From Trifolium pratense (taxonomy: Eukaryota; Streptophyta; Magnoliopsida; Fabales; Fabaceae), in the NCBI RefSeq assembly GCF_020283565.1, contig NC_060060.1, positions 20,088,001 to 20,152,000 on the forward strand: a stretch of DNA of 64,000 bases, read 5' to 3'. Below, piece after piece: positions 46,481-57,986 of the stretch (positions are counted from its first letter, which is position 1; each line of letters opens with the position of its first letter). A model generated the notes under the pieces. It made no database searches and was not told the DNA's origin. It worked only from the letters and a program-made list of their open reading frames with translations. The position numbers and the translations under genes were made by a program.

Positions 46481-47315
46481 AAAAAGGGATTTGATGCTCA
46501 TTTCTCCCTAATTTTAGTTACTCTTGATTGTAATTTCTTGCACGCACTTTTAGTGTTGAATTGTAAATGTATTCTCATCTCTTGTATATCCGATAATTTA
46601 TCACTATTATTATAAAAAAAATAATAATTACATATTTAGTCGTAGTCGATGGTCAATCATATGTGCCAACAAACCACAAATGATTTTGGCACGACAAATT
46701 CACCACAAAATACTTTCAAACGCTAATTTGGGAAAAATGAAATCAATCAATGGTCAATAACGGATCCAGATTTGCTGCAGTAAATATTAACACAGTTTCC
46801 CGCTGTTTCAAATCACAGCCACTAATTTCTGATCGGACAGCTGTGATCAATCTATCTGTATTTAATCCGAGCCACTGATTCAGATCGAACGGTCCTTGGC
46901 TGTTACAGCGTCCTGCTGTAACAGCAGGAAATCCGTTTCCGTCAATAACCATGTAATGTGAATAAGGAAAAAGAGAAATGCTTGTTATTACAAATCATCA
47001 GACAAAATTTGGCTAATGAAACTCAATGGCTAATTTCAATTCCAGTCCTCCTGAATATTCCATCACACCTGCACACCTGTTATATTTTATTTCTATATAA
47101 AATGACAATTTTTGCATTTGTTTTAGATGATAGGACATATATTTTCTAGCTTAACCATTGCAATAATTTCGATCTTGAATTTGGGCATCGTAACAGTTTT
47201 AAAAATTTTAAGAAGAGTTTATGTTCATTTAAGTTTCACAAAACTTGAAGAATTAGTCAATACAATTGCGTACATAGACACTCCGTTTATCCGGAGAACC
47301 ACATCTTTAAATTTT
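46481..47315. other. Non-coding stretch with a GC-richer island
   Basis: At 46750-46950 a GC-richer block is bordered by AACGGATCC and GGAAATCCGTT, a possible short inverted-repeat element, with a palindrome GCTGTTACAGCGTCCTGCTGTAACAGC inside. No gene seen. Confidence 0.35.
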
Positions 47316-47430
47316 GGATTAAATGCAGTTTTACTCCCGTATTTTGGTTGAATTGGAATTTTACCTCCTATTTTAAAATTCAGAATTTTAACCCTCCTAT
47401 TTTATAATTTTTTAGATTTTGCCCTCCTAT
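47316..47430. mobile_element. Single arm of the Mutator-type family of 23558-24743
   Basis: GGATTAAATGCAGTTTTAC followed by CCTATTTT and TTTACCTCC-type units repeats the arm of the element at 23558, diverged. No opposite arm nearby. Confidence 0.6.
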
Positions 47431-48479
47431 AATATTTAAGTCATATTTTAATTTTATTTTATGTAACCGATGTGGGACTCTAGTGACAAATACACATTTA
47501 ACATAGGGGAGATTCTATGGTGCAGTCCTGTTTTGGACTTTTTTGGTGCAGTCCATTTAATTGACCAATAGAATATCAATTAATTCCACATCAGTGCAAG
47601 TCCATGGTAAACCTTAGAAATTTTTTATTTATTGCACATCAGTCCCTCATTTAGTTAATAATAATTTACAAAACGGAAATTAATGTGAGTAAAAACGGAA
47701 AAAATTCCTCACAGTTAATAATAATCTTATGAAATTAATGTGAGTAATTGTCAAAGAGAAAAAAAGGGAAAAAAACATTGAAGACATGATGATCAAAACA
47801 GATGCTTTGGATATTACTAATAATAACTGTGAGCATGATTCTTTCAAGGTGATTGGATAAAAGTGGAAACGAAAAAAAGAAACAAAAAGTCTAACTCATC
47901 ATAAGATTTCAAATAAATCGAGTAACATTAACAGTTGATATGGTGAAATCAATCATCGTCAGTTGTGGCATATGCGGCGGTGGCAATATCTAATTTTCAA
48001 GTTTTAAAAATTTTAATTTTAGGTTTTTTGTTTTAGACGATTTGAATCAAAATTAAAATCATAACTGTATTGCAAATGGTTTTTGTGATGTTTCTGGGTA
48101 ACTAATTGTTACTTTTGACGTCTAAATGGACCTGAAACTGTCGGGTCAACTCTGGATATCGCGGATCTAAAACGGATCAAAGTGACCTGGCTGAAGGTTG
48201 AAGATGAAGATTTATTTAATATAATATTTTATCAACTGTTCGTTTATAAATATCACATAACGCATTTTTTTACACAACTTATTCATGTGTCCTGGCGGTT
48301 GAGGGCTTGAACCGTTACTACCATGCTTTTATTATTTGAATTAAAATCAGTCCCCTATTTTTTAGCAGATCAAACGCACCCCAAAGATTATACTCTTGTT
48401 CGATTAAAGCACAATTCACCAAAGTCTTTGACTTAACATTATACTTGATTCAAAGGAAGCACTATTAACTCTAATTTTT

Positions 48480-49195
48480 TACTCGAGGTTATACTCCGGT
48501 CGAAGTTAATGATTTGAATACTATATAAATAAAGAAAGAGAAATAATTTTAATTAATTAAAATGTAATTTTAATATTTTAAAAATTTTAAAAGTTGAACG
48601 ATCAGGGTTAATAATTAATCAATTGAACCTGAGTATAATCTTAAATCAAATTCTACTTTATTTTTAAATTTTACTTTAGTCATATTATTTTTAAGTCATT
48701 AACTTCAAATGGAGTATAACCCTCGATAAAAAAATCAAGGTTAATTGTGCTTCAGTTGAGCCAGAGTATAATATAAAGTCAAATTATACTATATTTTAAA
48801 ATTTTACTTTATTTATATAATTTGTAAGTCATTAACTTCAACCGAAGTATAACCATCAGTCAAACACTAGGGTTACTAGTGCTGCAATTGAATCAGAGAG
48901 TAATTCTCAATAAAAAAAATTAAGGTTAACGGTGCTTCAGTTGAATATATCAAAGAGTAATTCTCAATAAAAAAATAACGGTTAACAGGGCTTTAGTTGA
49001 ATCGAAGTATAATCCTCAGATAAAAACCATGGTTAATATTACATTAGTTGAACCAGAGTATACTTAAGTTAAATTTATTTTTAAATTTTACATTTATTAT
49101 ATAAATTATAATAAGTTTAATAGTGCTTAAGTTGAATTGGAGTATAATCTTAAGTCAAATTATATTTTATTTTTATAATTTTTAAGTCATTAACT
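48480..49195. repeat. Degenerate tandem repeats of roughly 100-150 bp
   Basis: AAGTCATTAACTTCAA(C/A)..GAGTATAAC, GGTTAA(T/C).GTGCTTCAGTTGA and AAGTCAAATTATACT recur four or five times with small changes. Confidence 0.6.
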
Positions 49196-49197
49196 TC

Positions 49198-49573
49198 TGT
49201 TCTGGTGAACACTCAAAGGGGGTTGTATTATTGATATTGGATTAAATAATGTTACATAAGCTTAGACCAAAAAAAGGTCCATATGCTTGAGAATAAGAAA
49301 GTGTATATATCCTTGACCATGAATGATCAATGTTATTTATAGAGTCTCCTTCCTTCTCCTCCAAGCTCCACTACCCTATTTTTCGGCCACCTCATTCTTC
49401 CTCTGTGAATGGCGCTCCTGGGGGTGGTTATTTTTCTGCTTATCCTCTGTCACGATGGATCATGGTGGGTGGTTGCTATCTTCTACCTCAAGAGTCGTCA
49501 GAGTGGAAGATCATGGGGAGGAGATATTTTCCTCTGCTTAACGCCACAATTTCAAAATATTGGCGCCATCACA
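49198..49573 (-). mobile_element. Solo LTR, same family as 59725-60114
   Basis: Begins TGTTCTGGTGAACACTCAAA like the LTR at 59725 and ends CCATCACA (the other ends AAATCACA); 376 against 390 bp. The interior shares CTTCTTCTCCAAGCT-like and ATCATGG segments. No clear target duplication, so it is old or one border is damaged. Confidence 0.65.
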
Positions 49574-49959
49574 ATTTTTATTGACTAAACTTTCTATAAT
49601 TTTGTATTGTTTTTGTTTTGTTCATATTTTTATGCTTATATTAATATATAATCTCTTTGTATTTATCTTATTCTTTTGATAATTTTTTTTTTGTAAAATT
49701 ATAATGAAGGATACAAAATTTGGAATATTATTAAAACTGATAAAGACAAAATATAGTTTTTTTATGACTCAACAAAATATAGTTCTTGGTTACTTTGAAA
49801 AAATAAATTTAATATAACAGATTTATTTTTTATCTTTTATGTTTTTACAATTGTGAGCGATATAAAATTTTTATTTTTATTATATAATTGTTAACTTAAG
49901 AATTAAGATGTTTTATTATGTAGAAATTTAAAGTTAAAGTCAAACTTTATACTCATTTC

Positions 49960-50921
49960 TAGAGCTGGGTATGCGGGCTAGCCCTCCCGTTTAACCCGCC
50001 CCGCATAAACCCGCATATTAAACGGGGCAAATAAGCCCATCGGCAAATATAAACGAGTTATAATATTAAGGCCGAGTACGGTTCGCATAAGCCCGCGGGT
50101 TAAACGGTTAACCCGCGGACAATTACCAAAAAAAAAATAAAAAATCATTTTTTTCAAAAAATAAACTAAATTAGTAAAATATTGATATAATGAAAGCTTA
50201 AAAAAATATATTATTAATAATTTTATTTTATAACATATAAATTGTAACTAGCAAATAAAAATAAATAAAGTTTGTGATATCATTGAGTTTATCTATCTTC
50301 TCTTTGTAAGTAATGCAACTAAAATCAAATTCAACTGATTCTTATCGTCATTTTTTTACCGTCCATTTTAGTGAGAAAAACTTTCTACATGTACCCAAAA
50401 AAGCATAAAAAGATTAATAGATTGAACTTAACTAAATCACATCAAGGTAACCAAATTATTCAAAATATAATAGCGGAAAATACCCCCAAGAAAAATAACT
50501 ACCCATTTAAACATGTATCTTTTAAATACTAGCAAATGTATATACAGCTAAGACAAAGTAAAAGATAGTGAAACCTGATGTTTTGTGTTGTTGTCTACTT
50601 GATTAAAATTGGAGTGTGTTGTTGCTTTTTATAATTAGGATTTAGACTAAGTCTCTTTTTTTTTTGCCGTTAAAAAAGTTGAATTTGGACATGGATCAAG
50701 TTATTTATATATGATAAATTCTGTAATTAATTATATAAAAAAAAGCAGGTGGGCCACGGGTTAACCCGCGAACCCGCGGATTTAACCCGCATAACCCGCG
50801 ATTTTAACGGTCCAACCCACACGGGCAAAAATGTAAACGGGCCAAAATTTGGTCTTAAGTCCGTGCGGGCTGCGGGTTAAACGGGTCAGCCCGCGGACCT
50901 TGGTCCGTATACCCAGCTCTA
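49960..50921. mobile_element. hAT-type MITE, 962 bp, TAGAGCTGGGTA ends
   Basis: Begins TAGAGCTGGGTATGCGGGC and ends with the inverse CGTATACCCAGCTCTA; AACCCGC(GG) units repeat near both ends. The flanks CTCATTTC and CTTATTTC match at 7 of 8 bases. Related in end sequence to 24767-25395. Confidence 0.8.
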
Positions 50922-51533
50922 CTTATTTCTTTTTTTTGGTAAGATGCTCTACTTATTTCATCTCAAAATATAAGAGAAAATTAGTCAAAAAATATTTTGT
51001 TAAAAATTTGAACTAAAAAAATAACTTTGTTTGACCATTTTCCCTTATATTTTGTGACGGATGAAGTATATGTTTTAAAATTGGAAAATGTTAAACAGTG
51101 TTCTCAAAACAATGATTAGAAAACAAAAATAATAATATAATCTCTAAACTCGTATATTTAATCTCTTAAAAAAAATTTAAAAAATCTTTCCTACTTAAAA
51201 TGTTTGCTAGTAGTATTATTTTCATTTTTATTTCTTTAGTCATTGCCCTGAAACACATGTGGCCAATATGACTTTCTCCATAAAAACTTGCAAAATCGTA
51301 CAAAATAAATTAATTAGAAAGAAAAAAGGAAATGGCACAGTGAAGAGGAAATTTATTGTAGAATAAATGAATTCCTAGTTAATTGGTGCATTAACTACGG
51401 TGTAAAAAATTTGGGACGATTCGAATTAGCATTTGTTTATCGGTAAAGAGTTAACATTTTTGAAAGGAGAATTAACATTTATTGATAAGTTGGAAATGCA
51501 TGATGGAAGTGGAAAGGTTTTCCCTATTTCATA

Positions 51534-51828
51534 CTCCCTCCGGTCCTTTTTATAAGGAACAATTTGAAAAAATCACACAGACCAAGGAATCACATTTAAC
51601 ATAATTATTTTCATTTAATACTCTTATAAAATTAAATTTATTCCATATATACCCTTATTTAATTACTCTTTATTCAACTAATTTACTTATTTTTAAATTC
51701 TCTCTCATAATAAATAAGGGCATAAGTGAAATTGAACATTTAAAACATTTGAAAATTGGTCAAAGTTTCTTATAAAAAGGACCAAATTTTTTGCCCTAAG
51801 TGTTTCTTATAAAAAGGACCGGAGGGAG
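51534..51828. mobile_element. Stowaway MITE, 295 bp
   Basis: Perfect outer inverted repeat CTCCCTCCGGTCCTTTTTAT and its inverse, flanked by TA on each side (51532-51533, 51829-51830). This is the classical Stowaway (Tc1/Mariner) end. Confidence 0.92.
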
Positions 51829-51843
51829 TATATAAATAAAGAT

Positions 51844-52014
51844 CATGCTAATCAGTGCCCCCGGGGCACTAGTTAAAGATATCAAAAGAAGTAATTTTTG
51901 TATTGAAAAGAGCATTTTTTATACTTATAAAAAATAAATTACACAATTTTCAATACATTCATACCTTATTTAGCTCCTTAACCAGTGGCCCAGGGGCACT
52001 AATTAGCATTTTCC
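51844..52014. mobile_element. MITE, 171 bp, family of 9827-9987
   Basis: ATGCTAATCAGTGCCCCCGG and the inverse CAGGGGCACTAATTAGCAT near the ends. A perfect 13-bp direct repeat TATAAATAAAGAT flanks it (51831-51843, 52015-52027). Confidence 0.75.
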
Positions 52015-53136
52015 TATAAATAAAGATTATTTATTTGGATGTCACAATAATTACTAATTAGGCATGAGTTTAGGCGAATTTGTTTCTCGTTTTGGCACTA
52101 AGATGTAATTAGTAAAGTATTAAATATGCATTAAATCTTTAGTAAAAAAAAAAATTATATCCCAAATATTATGCAAATCTTCCGTTTCGGTGGGTCGATT
52201 TTTACCAGTCGTTTTTTTTTTTTAATTTACTTTTCCAAAAATATAATAATACTTTAACAAAAATGGCAAAACGAAAACGAACCGCTAACCTTCTCTTAAC
52301 TGATTAAATTCCCATCCGATACACTAAAGTTATTTATTGTATATACCTTTCATGATTAAATTATTTTTTAATAAAAATCGGTTGTCTTCAACCTCCAGCC
52401 GAGTTGAAATAGACCCGATGACCCTAAATGATATTCGACCCATTTTGGACATTATAACACTAAAATCAATTCTTAAAGTCACATACACCATTCAAAATCA
52501 ATTCCTATGTGATTTTTAAACTCATTTTCAATCATGAATACCTTAAAACTCAGATCTAAAAACATATGTCAAAAATCTAAAATCTATTAATTAGTGTCGT
52601 TAGACTATTTATATGTTGAATGTTTTATTTGAAAGCAGCTTTTGATTTTACGTTTGACTTCATCAAAAACTTCATGTTTAGTCAGAAGTTGTTTTCATCT
52701 CCAAAATTCTTGTGCTTCATCGTCGGAAGACGTCGTTTTCAAAACATTATCACGAAGAGAGACACAGGTGCTCACAAAAGAGACGATCCGAAGGCAAAAT
52801 AGATTTTACTAATATTGCAAAACTTGTTTGCCTCTTCAAAAAAAAACTCTTTTTTTTGAGTAAAAAAAAAATGTTTTGTTTTAATTGTTTTTAGTTTTTT
52901 ACAATAACAATTAAAATTAAAAACAATTTAAAGATTGAGGTAATTTTGTAACGTTTAATATGATAGGGACTTAATTGCAATATTAATATATATGAGAATA
53001 CATGATAAGTACCACATAAGTGCTATGTACCATATAATTCAAAGTGTCATTGATTGAGTCAATATTGCTTTCACATTGGTTAGATTTAGGACTGCACCAA
53101 TAAAGTCCAAATTAGGAATGCACCATAGAATTTTCC

Positions 53137-53714
53137 TTAACATAGTGTTACAAGTAGAGTTTGCAAGTGTGTCAAAACTATGTACTTTTTAATTTCAGTT
53201 CACTTAACAAGTGAAATTATTGCTTTTATTTGGATAAATCATCAAAACTTATATTGAAATTAAGTACTCAATGTGATTGATGATGTAACTTCCGAGTACT
53301 TGTATGGTAAATATGATTTAAACTTTTTAAATGAAATTAAGTATACATGTTTAAACTGCTGTTATAGAATTGGTTTGGTTTGAGGGTGAAGAAGAGATCT
53401 GTCGTTGGATGGCAAGATCTTTGTTGTGCATGATGTGATTATGTGGTGAACGGTAGGCTTTCAAAGGTGGATAGATTATGATCAATAGGAAGTGGTTCGT
53501 GTGATTTTGTTGGCACGATGGATCCTATAGAGCTTTGGTTTGTGCTTTTTGGTGGTGGTAGTAGGAGGATTTTTTATATGATTTAATGTTGAAGCAGGCC
53601 ATTAGGAAGTAGGGTGAGGGGGATTTGCTGCATCCCGTGGTGTAAACGTTTGTTGTTTTTGAGTCAAACATTATAGGGAGTAAAATTTAAAGAAATACAA
53701 AATGATTTTGTCAT
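53137..53714. other. Non-coding stretch
   Basis: No gene recognised on either strand. Confidence 0.4.
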
Positions 53715-53731
53715 AATTATGTATATGTATA

Positions 53732-53952
53732 AATCCATTTGGGGTTGGTCTAGTCATATTAGTTTGGGTCCTTGGAGTATGTTCATCTAATATCTCGGGT
53801 TTGATTCTATCTGGTGCTAATTTCGGTGGGCTAAGTCCATACTGAGCAAAAAAACTCTGACTTTAAATGGGGCCCCGCATGTGGGCGGTGGGATTGGTCC
53901 CATTGGATTAGTCAGTCCTAAGGCCGGATATCAAGTTTTCAAAAATAAATAA
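53732..53952 (+). mobile_element. SINE with tRNA-like head, 221 bp
   Basis: Contains an A-box-like GGTTGGTCTAGTC and, 45 bp on, a B-box-like GGGTTTGATTC, in the order of an RNA polymerase III promoter. It is flanked by a perfect 17-bp duplication AATTATGTATATGTATA (53715-53731, 53952-53968 with one shared base), the variable-length kind made by LINE machinery. The tail is A/T-rich (AAAAATAAATAA). Confidence 0.85.
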
Positions 53953-53968
53953 ATTATGTATATGTATA

Positions 53969-55244
53969 TAGATTAATTATATATTTGGTCTGATGTTTAT
54001 GTTGAATATTTTGGATTCACTTTAATTAATATATTAAAATATTGTAACAAAAAAAAATTATTAAAATATAATTAAATGCGTATAAAATCAAATATATTAA
54101 CTTGTCATGTTTTATTTATGAAGAGGGATCCGTTGACTCCAGGAGTAAGTCTCCATTAACTTACTCCGCTTAATAACTTGATATCGGCATTATATTTCTT
54201 CAATCCAACCGTTGAATTCAAATATCTCATTGAGTAGATCAACTCAACAAATTTTTATAAATAAATATTATTATAAGGCTTAATGTTGAACGGACTGTGA
54301 TGAGTTGAGCCGTTCTTTCTAGTCAGCCTATTGAGAGGTCACCGCCTCCACTGATGAGTATATATTCTAGACATCCTATTAAGCTAGATACACTAAAAAG
54401 CATAACACGCATAATGGAAGATTCATCCGCTGTCATTCCAGATACACGATTCCAGTATATTCTTATTTACAATATGATATGCTTCATATCTACAATCCAA
54501 ATTCTCTCAATCTTCCATCTTTATAAATTATGAACTCATCCAAGCCTAATTCACTAACCCTAATCTTCAACAAACCTAATACCAAACCTAATAACCCATT
54601 TTTCCAAACCTTTTTCCAAACCTAGCTAATACCAAACCTAATTTCAACCCTAAGTTTTCCTCTTTCTCGGAACCCTCTTCTCACTTACTTCCTTCTTCTT
54701 CATTAATGCTCAAAAGCCATGCAACATTCCATGTGTCATCTAATTCTAATTTCTCCCTGTATCTTATGTTTTGTTCTTCCTCATTAATTACTCAAAACAC
54801 ATGCAATATTCCATGTGTCTTCTAACCATTGTTTTGCTCCTTAAAATGGTCTCTCATCCTTTGATCAATCAGCATTGCTATTTACAGCGAATTCAAATAT
54901 CACGAATTCATCACAACAATAGGCGCACCAATCAAAATACACGTTTCTGCATAATATACGGAAGTTGCATAATACATACAATACAAGGTTAAATATGGAT
55001 GATTTCTTTTGTAAAAAAAATTGGATGATATATATTGTCAAAAAAAAAAAGATGAATTAAATATAATTTTATTAGTCCACAAATCTTAATTCAACTGACA
55101 GAAATGTTGAAATTGCTAGTGTCGGACGTCAATAAAAAAAATATAATTTTATTAAAAGTCAAAAGTGTAAGATAAAAGTAACGACATGTTGATTTAACAA
55201 CAGAGACTAAAATTATTCAAAACTAAAATTAAGTAACAGAACAT
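53969..55244. other. Non-coding stretch
   Basis: No supported gene. Near 55075-55145 a fragment (TTAATTCAACTGACAGAAATG...GTCGGACGTC) resembles the middle of another legume SINE. Confidence 0.4.
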
Positions 55245-55370
55245 CCCGTGAACTTATTTCAGTTGATATAGGATATTGTATTATATATGTAAGAAGCCGG
55301 AGTTTGAGACCCGATCATCTCAGAAAATTGTAAAAATCAAATTGATTCTTAATAAAAAAAAAAATACTCA
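55245..55370 (+). mobile_element. SINE-like fragment
   Basis: TTTCAGTTGATATAGGA resembles a tRNA D-arm/A box, GGAGTTTGAGACCC a decayed B box, and an A-rich tail follows. Target duplication not found. Confidence 0.4.
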
Positions 55371-55737
55371 ACTCATAAACTTGTCTTCATGAAGTATGCT
55401 TTGGATTTACCAAAAAAAGAAGTATGCTTTGACCCCATCTACCGCCCACTAAAATGCAAGTACTCAATAAATAACCACTTCGTGATTATGTCGTGAAAAG
55501 CTTTTCGCGATAACAAGCATTTTCCTTGATCAATATATTGAGTTGTTGAGGGAATTACAAGTGGGCTGACAACCTTTGGCATGCATTGGCCATTGTATTC
55601 TATATAAATCCCATTTTTCCATAAACCAAATCATCCGGATCAAAGCAACGAACAGAAGAGAAACAACCTCTATTCTATGGACAACCCATCATTTTGAAAG
55701 CATCCACCATCAAAAGAAACAATAGCCATAAAAAAAA

Positions 55738-56643
55738 GGCTAAATTGCACTTTTGGCCCCCTAAGTTTCAGAAACTTGCAATTTTGGCCCCTTATGTTTC
55801 AAAATAGCACTTATAGCCCCCTAAGTTTCAAAAAGTTGGGATTTTGGCCCCCTATGTTTCAAAATAGCAATTTTGGCCCCCTAAGTTTCAGTAGTTGCGA
55901 TTTTGGCCACCTATGTTTCAAAATAGCACTTTTGGCCCCTATCTTTACCCCTTTTGCAAAAGGTCAATTTTGATCGAGTCAAAGTTGATGTGACAAGTCA
56001 CTTAAGTGACTCAGCTGCCACGTCAACATTTTTTTGTCATCTTATAATTAAAAAAACTAAAAGAATAAAAAAATAAAAGTAAGAAGTCACATACTTTAAA
56101 TTTATTCTTTCACTACGTTCAAAAAAAAAAAAAATTATTCTTTCACTAACACACATATATAATCTCAAATCCTAAAGAATTAACCAAATACTTCGTGACG
56201 TTTATTCAAAAGGATTTTTCACTATACGTAAAAAAAAAAAAAACCTAATTCCAAATCCAAAAATAGGAAACAATGGAAATTGAAAACTCTTCGTGCTTTT
56301 TGTTATGTCTTTTTAATTATGTAATGACTTCATATATGTAATGACTTGATTTGTTATGTCATTTTGATTTAGAAAAGTGTCTTGAACTTCCATTTAGAAA
56401 AGTGTCTTGAACTTTCATTTTGCAAAAGGGGTAAACATAGGGGGCCAAAATTGCTATTTTGAAACATAGGAGGCCAAAATAGCAACTTTTTGAAATTTAG
56501 GGGGCCAAAAGTGCTATTTTAAAACATAGGGGGTCAAAATTGCAACTTCCTGAAACTTAGGGGGCCAAAAGTGCTATTTTGAAATATAGGGGACCAAAAT
56601 CGCAACTTTCTAAAACTTAAGGAGCCAAAAATGCAATTTAGCC
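55738..56643. mobile_element. Mutator-type MITE, 906 bp, GGCTAAATTGC ends
   Basis: GGCTAAATTGC at the left and GCAATTTAGCC at the right, extended by arms of repeated GGCCCCCTAAGTTTC / GAAACATAGGGGGCC units (about 58-bp period). A 9-bp flank TAAAAAAAA is at 55729-55737 and 56644-56652. A promoter-like TATATAAAT (about 55602) and a leader lie just to the left, so it may have landed in an old 5' UTR. Confidence 0.85.
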
Positions 56644-57296
56644 TAAAAAAAATAACAAAATAGAATTCAAGGAGGGGGAAGGTGATTGCCGCCGCCGCCA
56701 TCGCCGGCCAATAATCACCGCAGCCGCATAACATCACCGTCACTATCACTCTTCACGCACTATCTCTTGGTTTGTCCGTTGCTATTTCTCTCTCTGTTTC
56801 ACGTTTTGCTCATTTTAAGTATATTTATGGTTCCTATTTTGTAGGCATAATCATTCATATTGTTACTAACTCTCCTCACACATCACACACACCCAACTCT
56901 CCTTCGTTCTTCAAAAGTTGTTTATTTTGTTTTGCATATGTAATTTTGTTTCTTCCCTATTAATTTTTGCCATAAACTAAGGTATTTAGATTTTGTTTAT
57001 TCTTTCTCTTTATCAAACCCTAAGACCCTAGAAGATGGAATAAAGGGATTTTATAAGTTAAAAGAAGAAATATATGTAAGAAATATTTATGTGAAATTCG
57101 TGTAGACATTCATGTGGTAAATTTAACATAACTCTCTGAATATAAGTCATATGCTAATTATTTTTAATCTTCTGCAAAGAAGACAAAATTTCCTACAGTT
57201 TAGTCACCGAAAATGTTAAATCCCATTAATAATAGTAGGACAAAAGCTACCTACAAGTTTGAGAAAAGTTTCAGTCCTGTTTCTGTACCAAAACTC
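56644..57296. other. Non-coding stretch
   Basis: GC-richer sequence at 56690-56740 (GCCGCCGCCATCGCCGGCC) then AT-rich DNA; no supported gene. Confidence 0.35.
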
Positions 57297-57636
57297 AATC
57301 TTTTGTTAAACTGGACTAATTGAATTGTTAAACATAAAAACAAAAATTATATCTGTAATATTGACATCTTAAGTTTTTCAACGAGTGGTCGTTTACTCAA
57401 AACAGATATCATTTGGTATTTTAATTAAATTGCGAAATTTAAGGTGTTATTGATATGTTTGTACCCAATCTTTTGTTAAACTGGACCAATTTAACGGTTA
57501 GCCCTCAAAACAAAAATTATATTTGTAATCTTGACATCCTAAACTTTCCAACGAGTGGTCGTTTTCTCAAACTTGATATCGTTTGATATTTTAATTAAAT
57601 TGCGAAATTTAAGGTTGTTGTTGTTATGTTTATTTT
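57297..57636. repeat. 170-bp tandem duplication
   Basis: AATCTTTTGTTAAACTGGAC starts at 57297 and again at 57467; both units run through CAACGAGTGGTCGTTT and ATTGCGAAATTTAAGG. Confidence 0.85.
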
Positions 57637-57705
57637 TTTTGCAATTTATCCTGATGGCCTTTATAGTTCCTTTTTATTTACTCATTCCATCTTCTTTTTT
57701 TCAGA

Positions 57706-57986
57706 TCTTACCTTGGTATGGATTTGGTGAATTTGTTTTTGTCTTTACTCATTCAAATATAGTTTTGGTCGATTGTGGAGGTGAATGCTATCCTTGCAAG
57801 TTGACTTTTGGTGTTGATCCTGATGGTAAACTCACATGCAAGGTATCCGGCGGTTGGGTTGATTTGTGCATCGTTCATGGCGTGAGTCTCGACGATAATG
57901 TTACCTTTTGTGTTCCCGAACCTTCCTATAATTATGTTATGTATGTTTCCCTTGAGCATAAGCACCCTACTACTTCTCATCTTTAG
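57706..57986 (+). pseudogene. B3-like DNA-binding domain exon (fragment)
   Basis: After an acceptor-like TTTTTTTCAG (ends 57705) the frame reads VLVDCGGECYPCKLTFGVDP, CKVSGGWVDLCIVHGVSLDD and VTFCVPEPSYNYVMYV to a stop. The pattern D-x-G-x-x-Y-x-C...GGW...G..V...V resembles the second half of plant B3 transcription-factor domains, although the match is weak. Only one exon is seen and no upstream partner. It lies next to a Helitron-like 3' end, so it could be a captured gene fragment. Confidence 0.4.

Larger units (their letters stand above)
47507..53136. mobile_element. Large inverted-repeat element, Mutator-type, 5630 bp
   Basis: The left end (GGGAGATTCTATGGTGCAGT...TTTTGGACTTTTTTGGTGCAGTCC) has an inverted counterpart at the right end (GGACTGCACCAATAAAGTCC...GCACCATAGAATTTTCC), about 50 bp with scattered mismatches. 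A perfect 9-bp duplication TTAACATAG flanks it (47498-47506, 53137-53145). No transposase motif is visible, so it is non-autonomous. The interior holds degenerate tandem repeats, a solo LTR, a hAT MITE, a Stowaway and another MITE. Alternatively the two ends are separate MITEs in opposite orientation; the shared 9-mer argues against this. Confidence 0.7.

Noticed and set aside
49323..49584. Two overlapping frames rich in hydrophobic residues
   Set aside because: They lie within the solo LTR at 49198-49573.
55773..56749. Frames repeating FGPLSFRKL-like peptides
   Set aside because: Translated arms of the MITE at 55738-56643.
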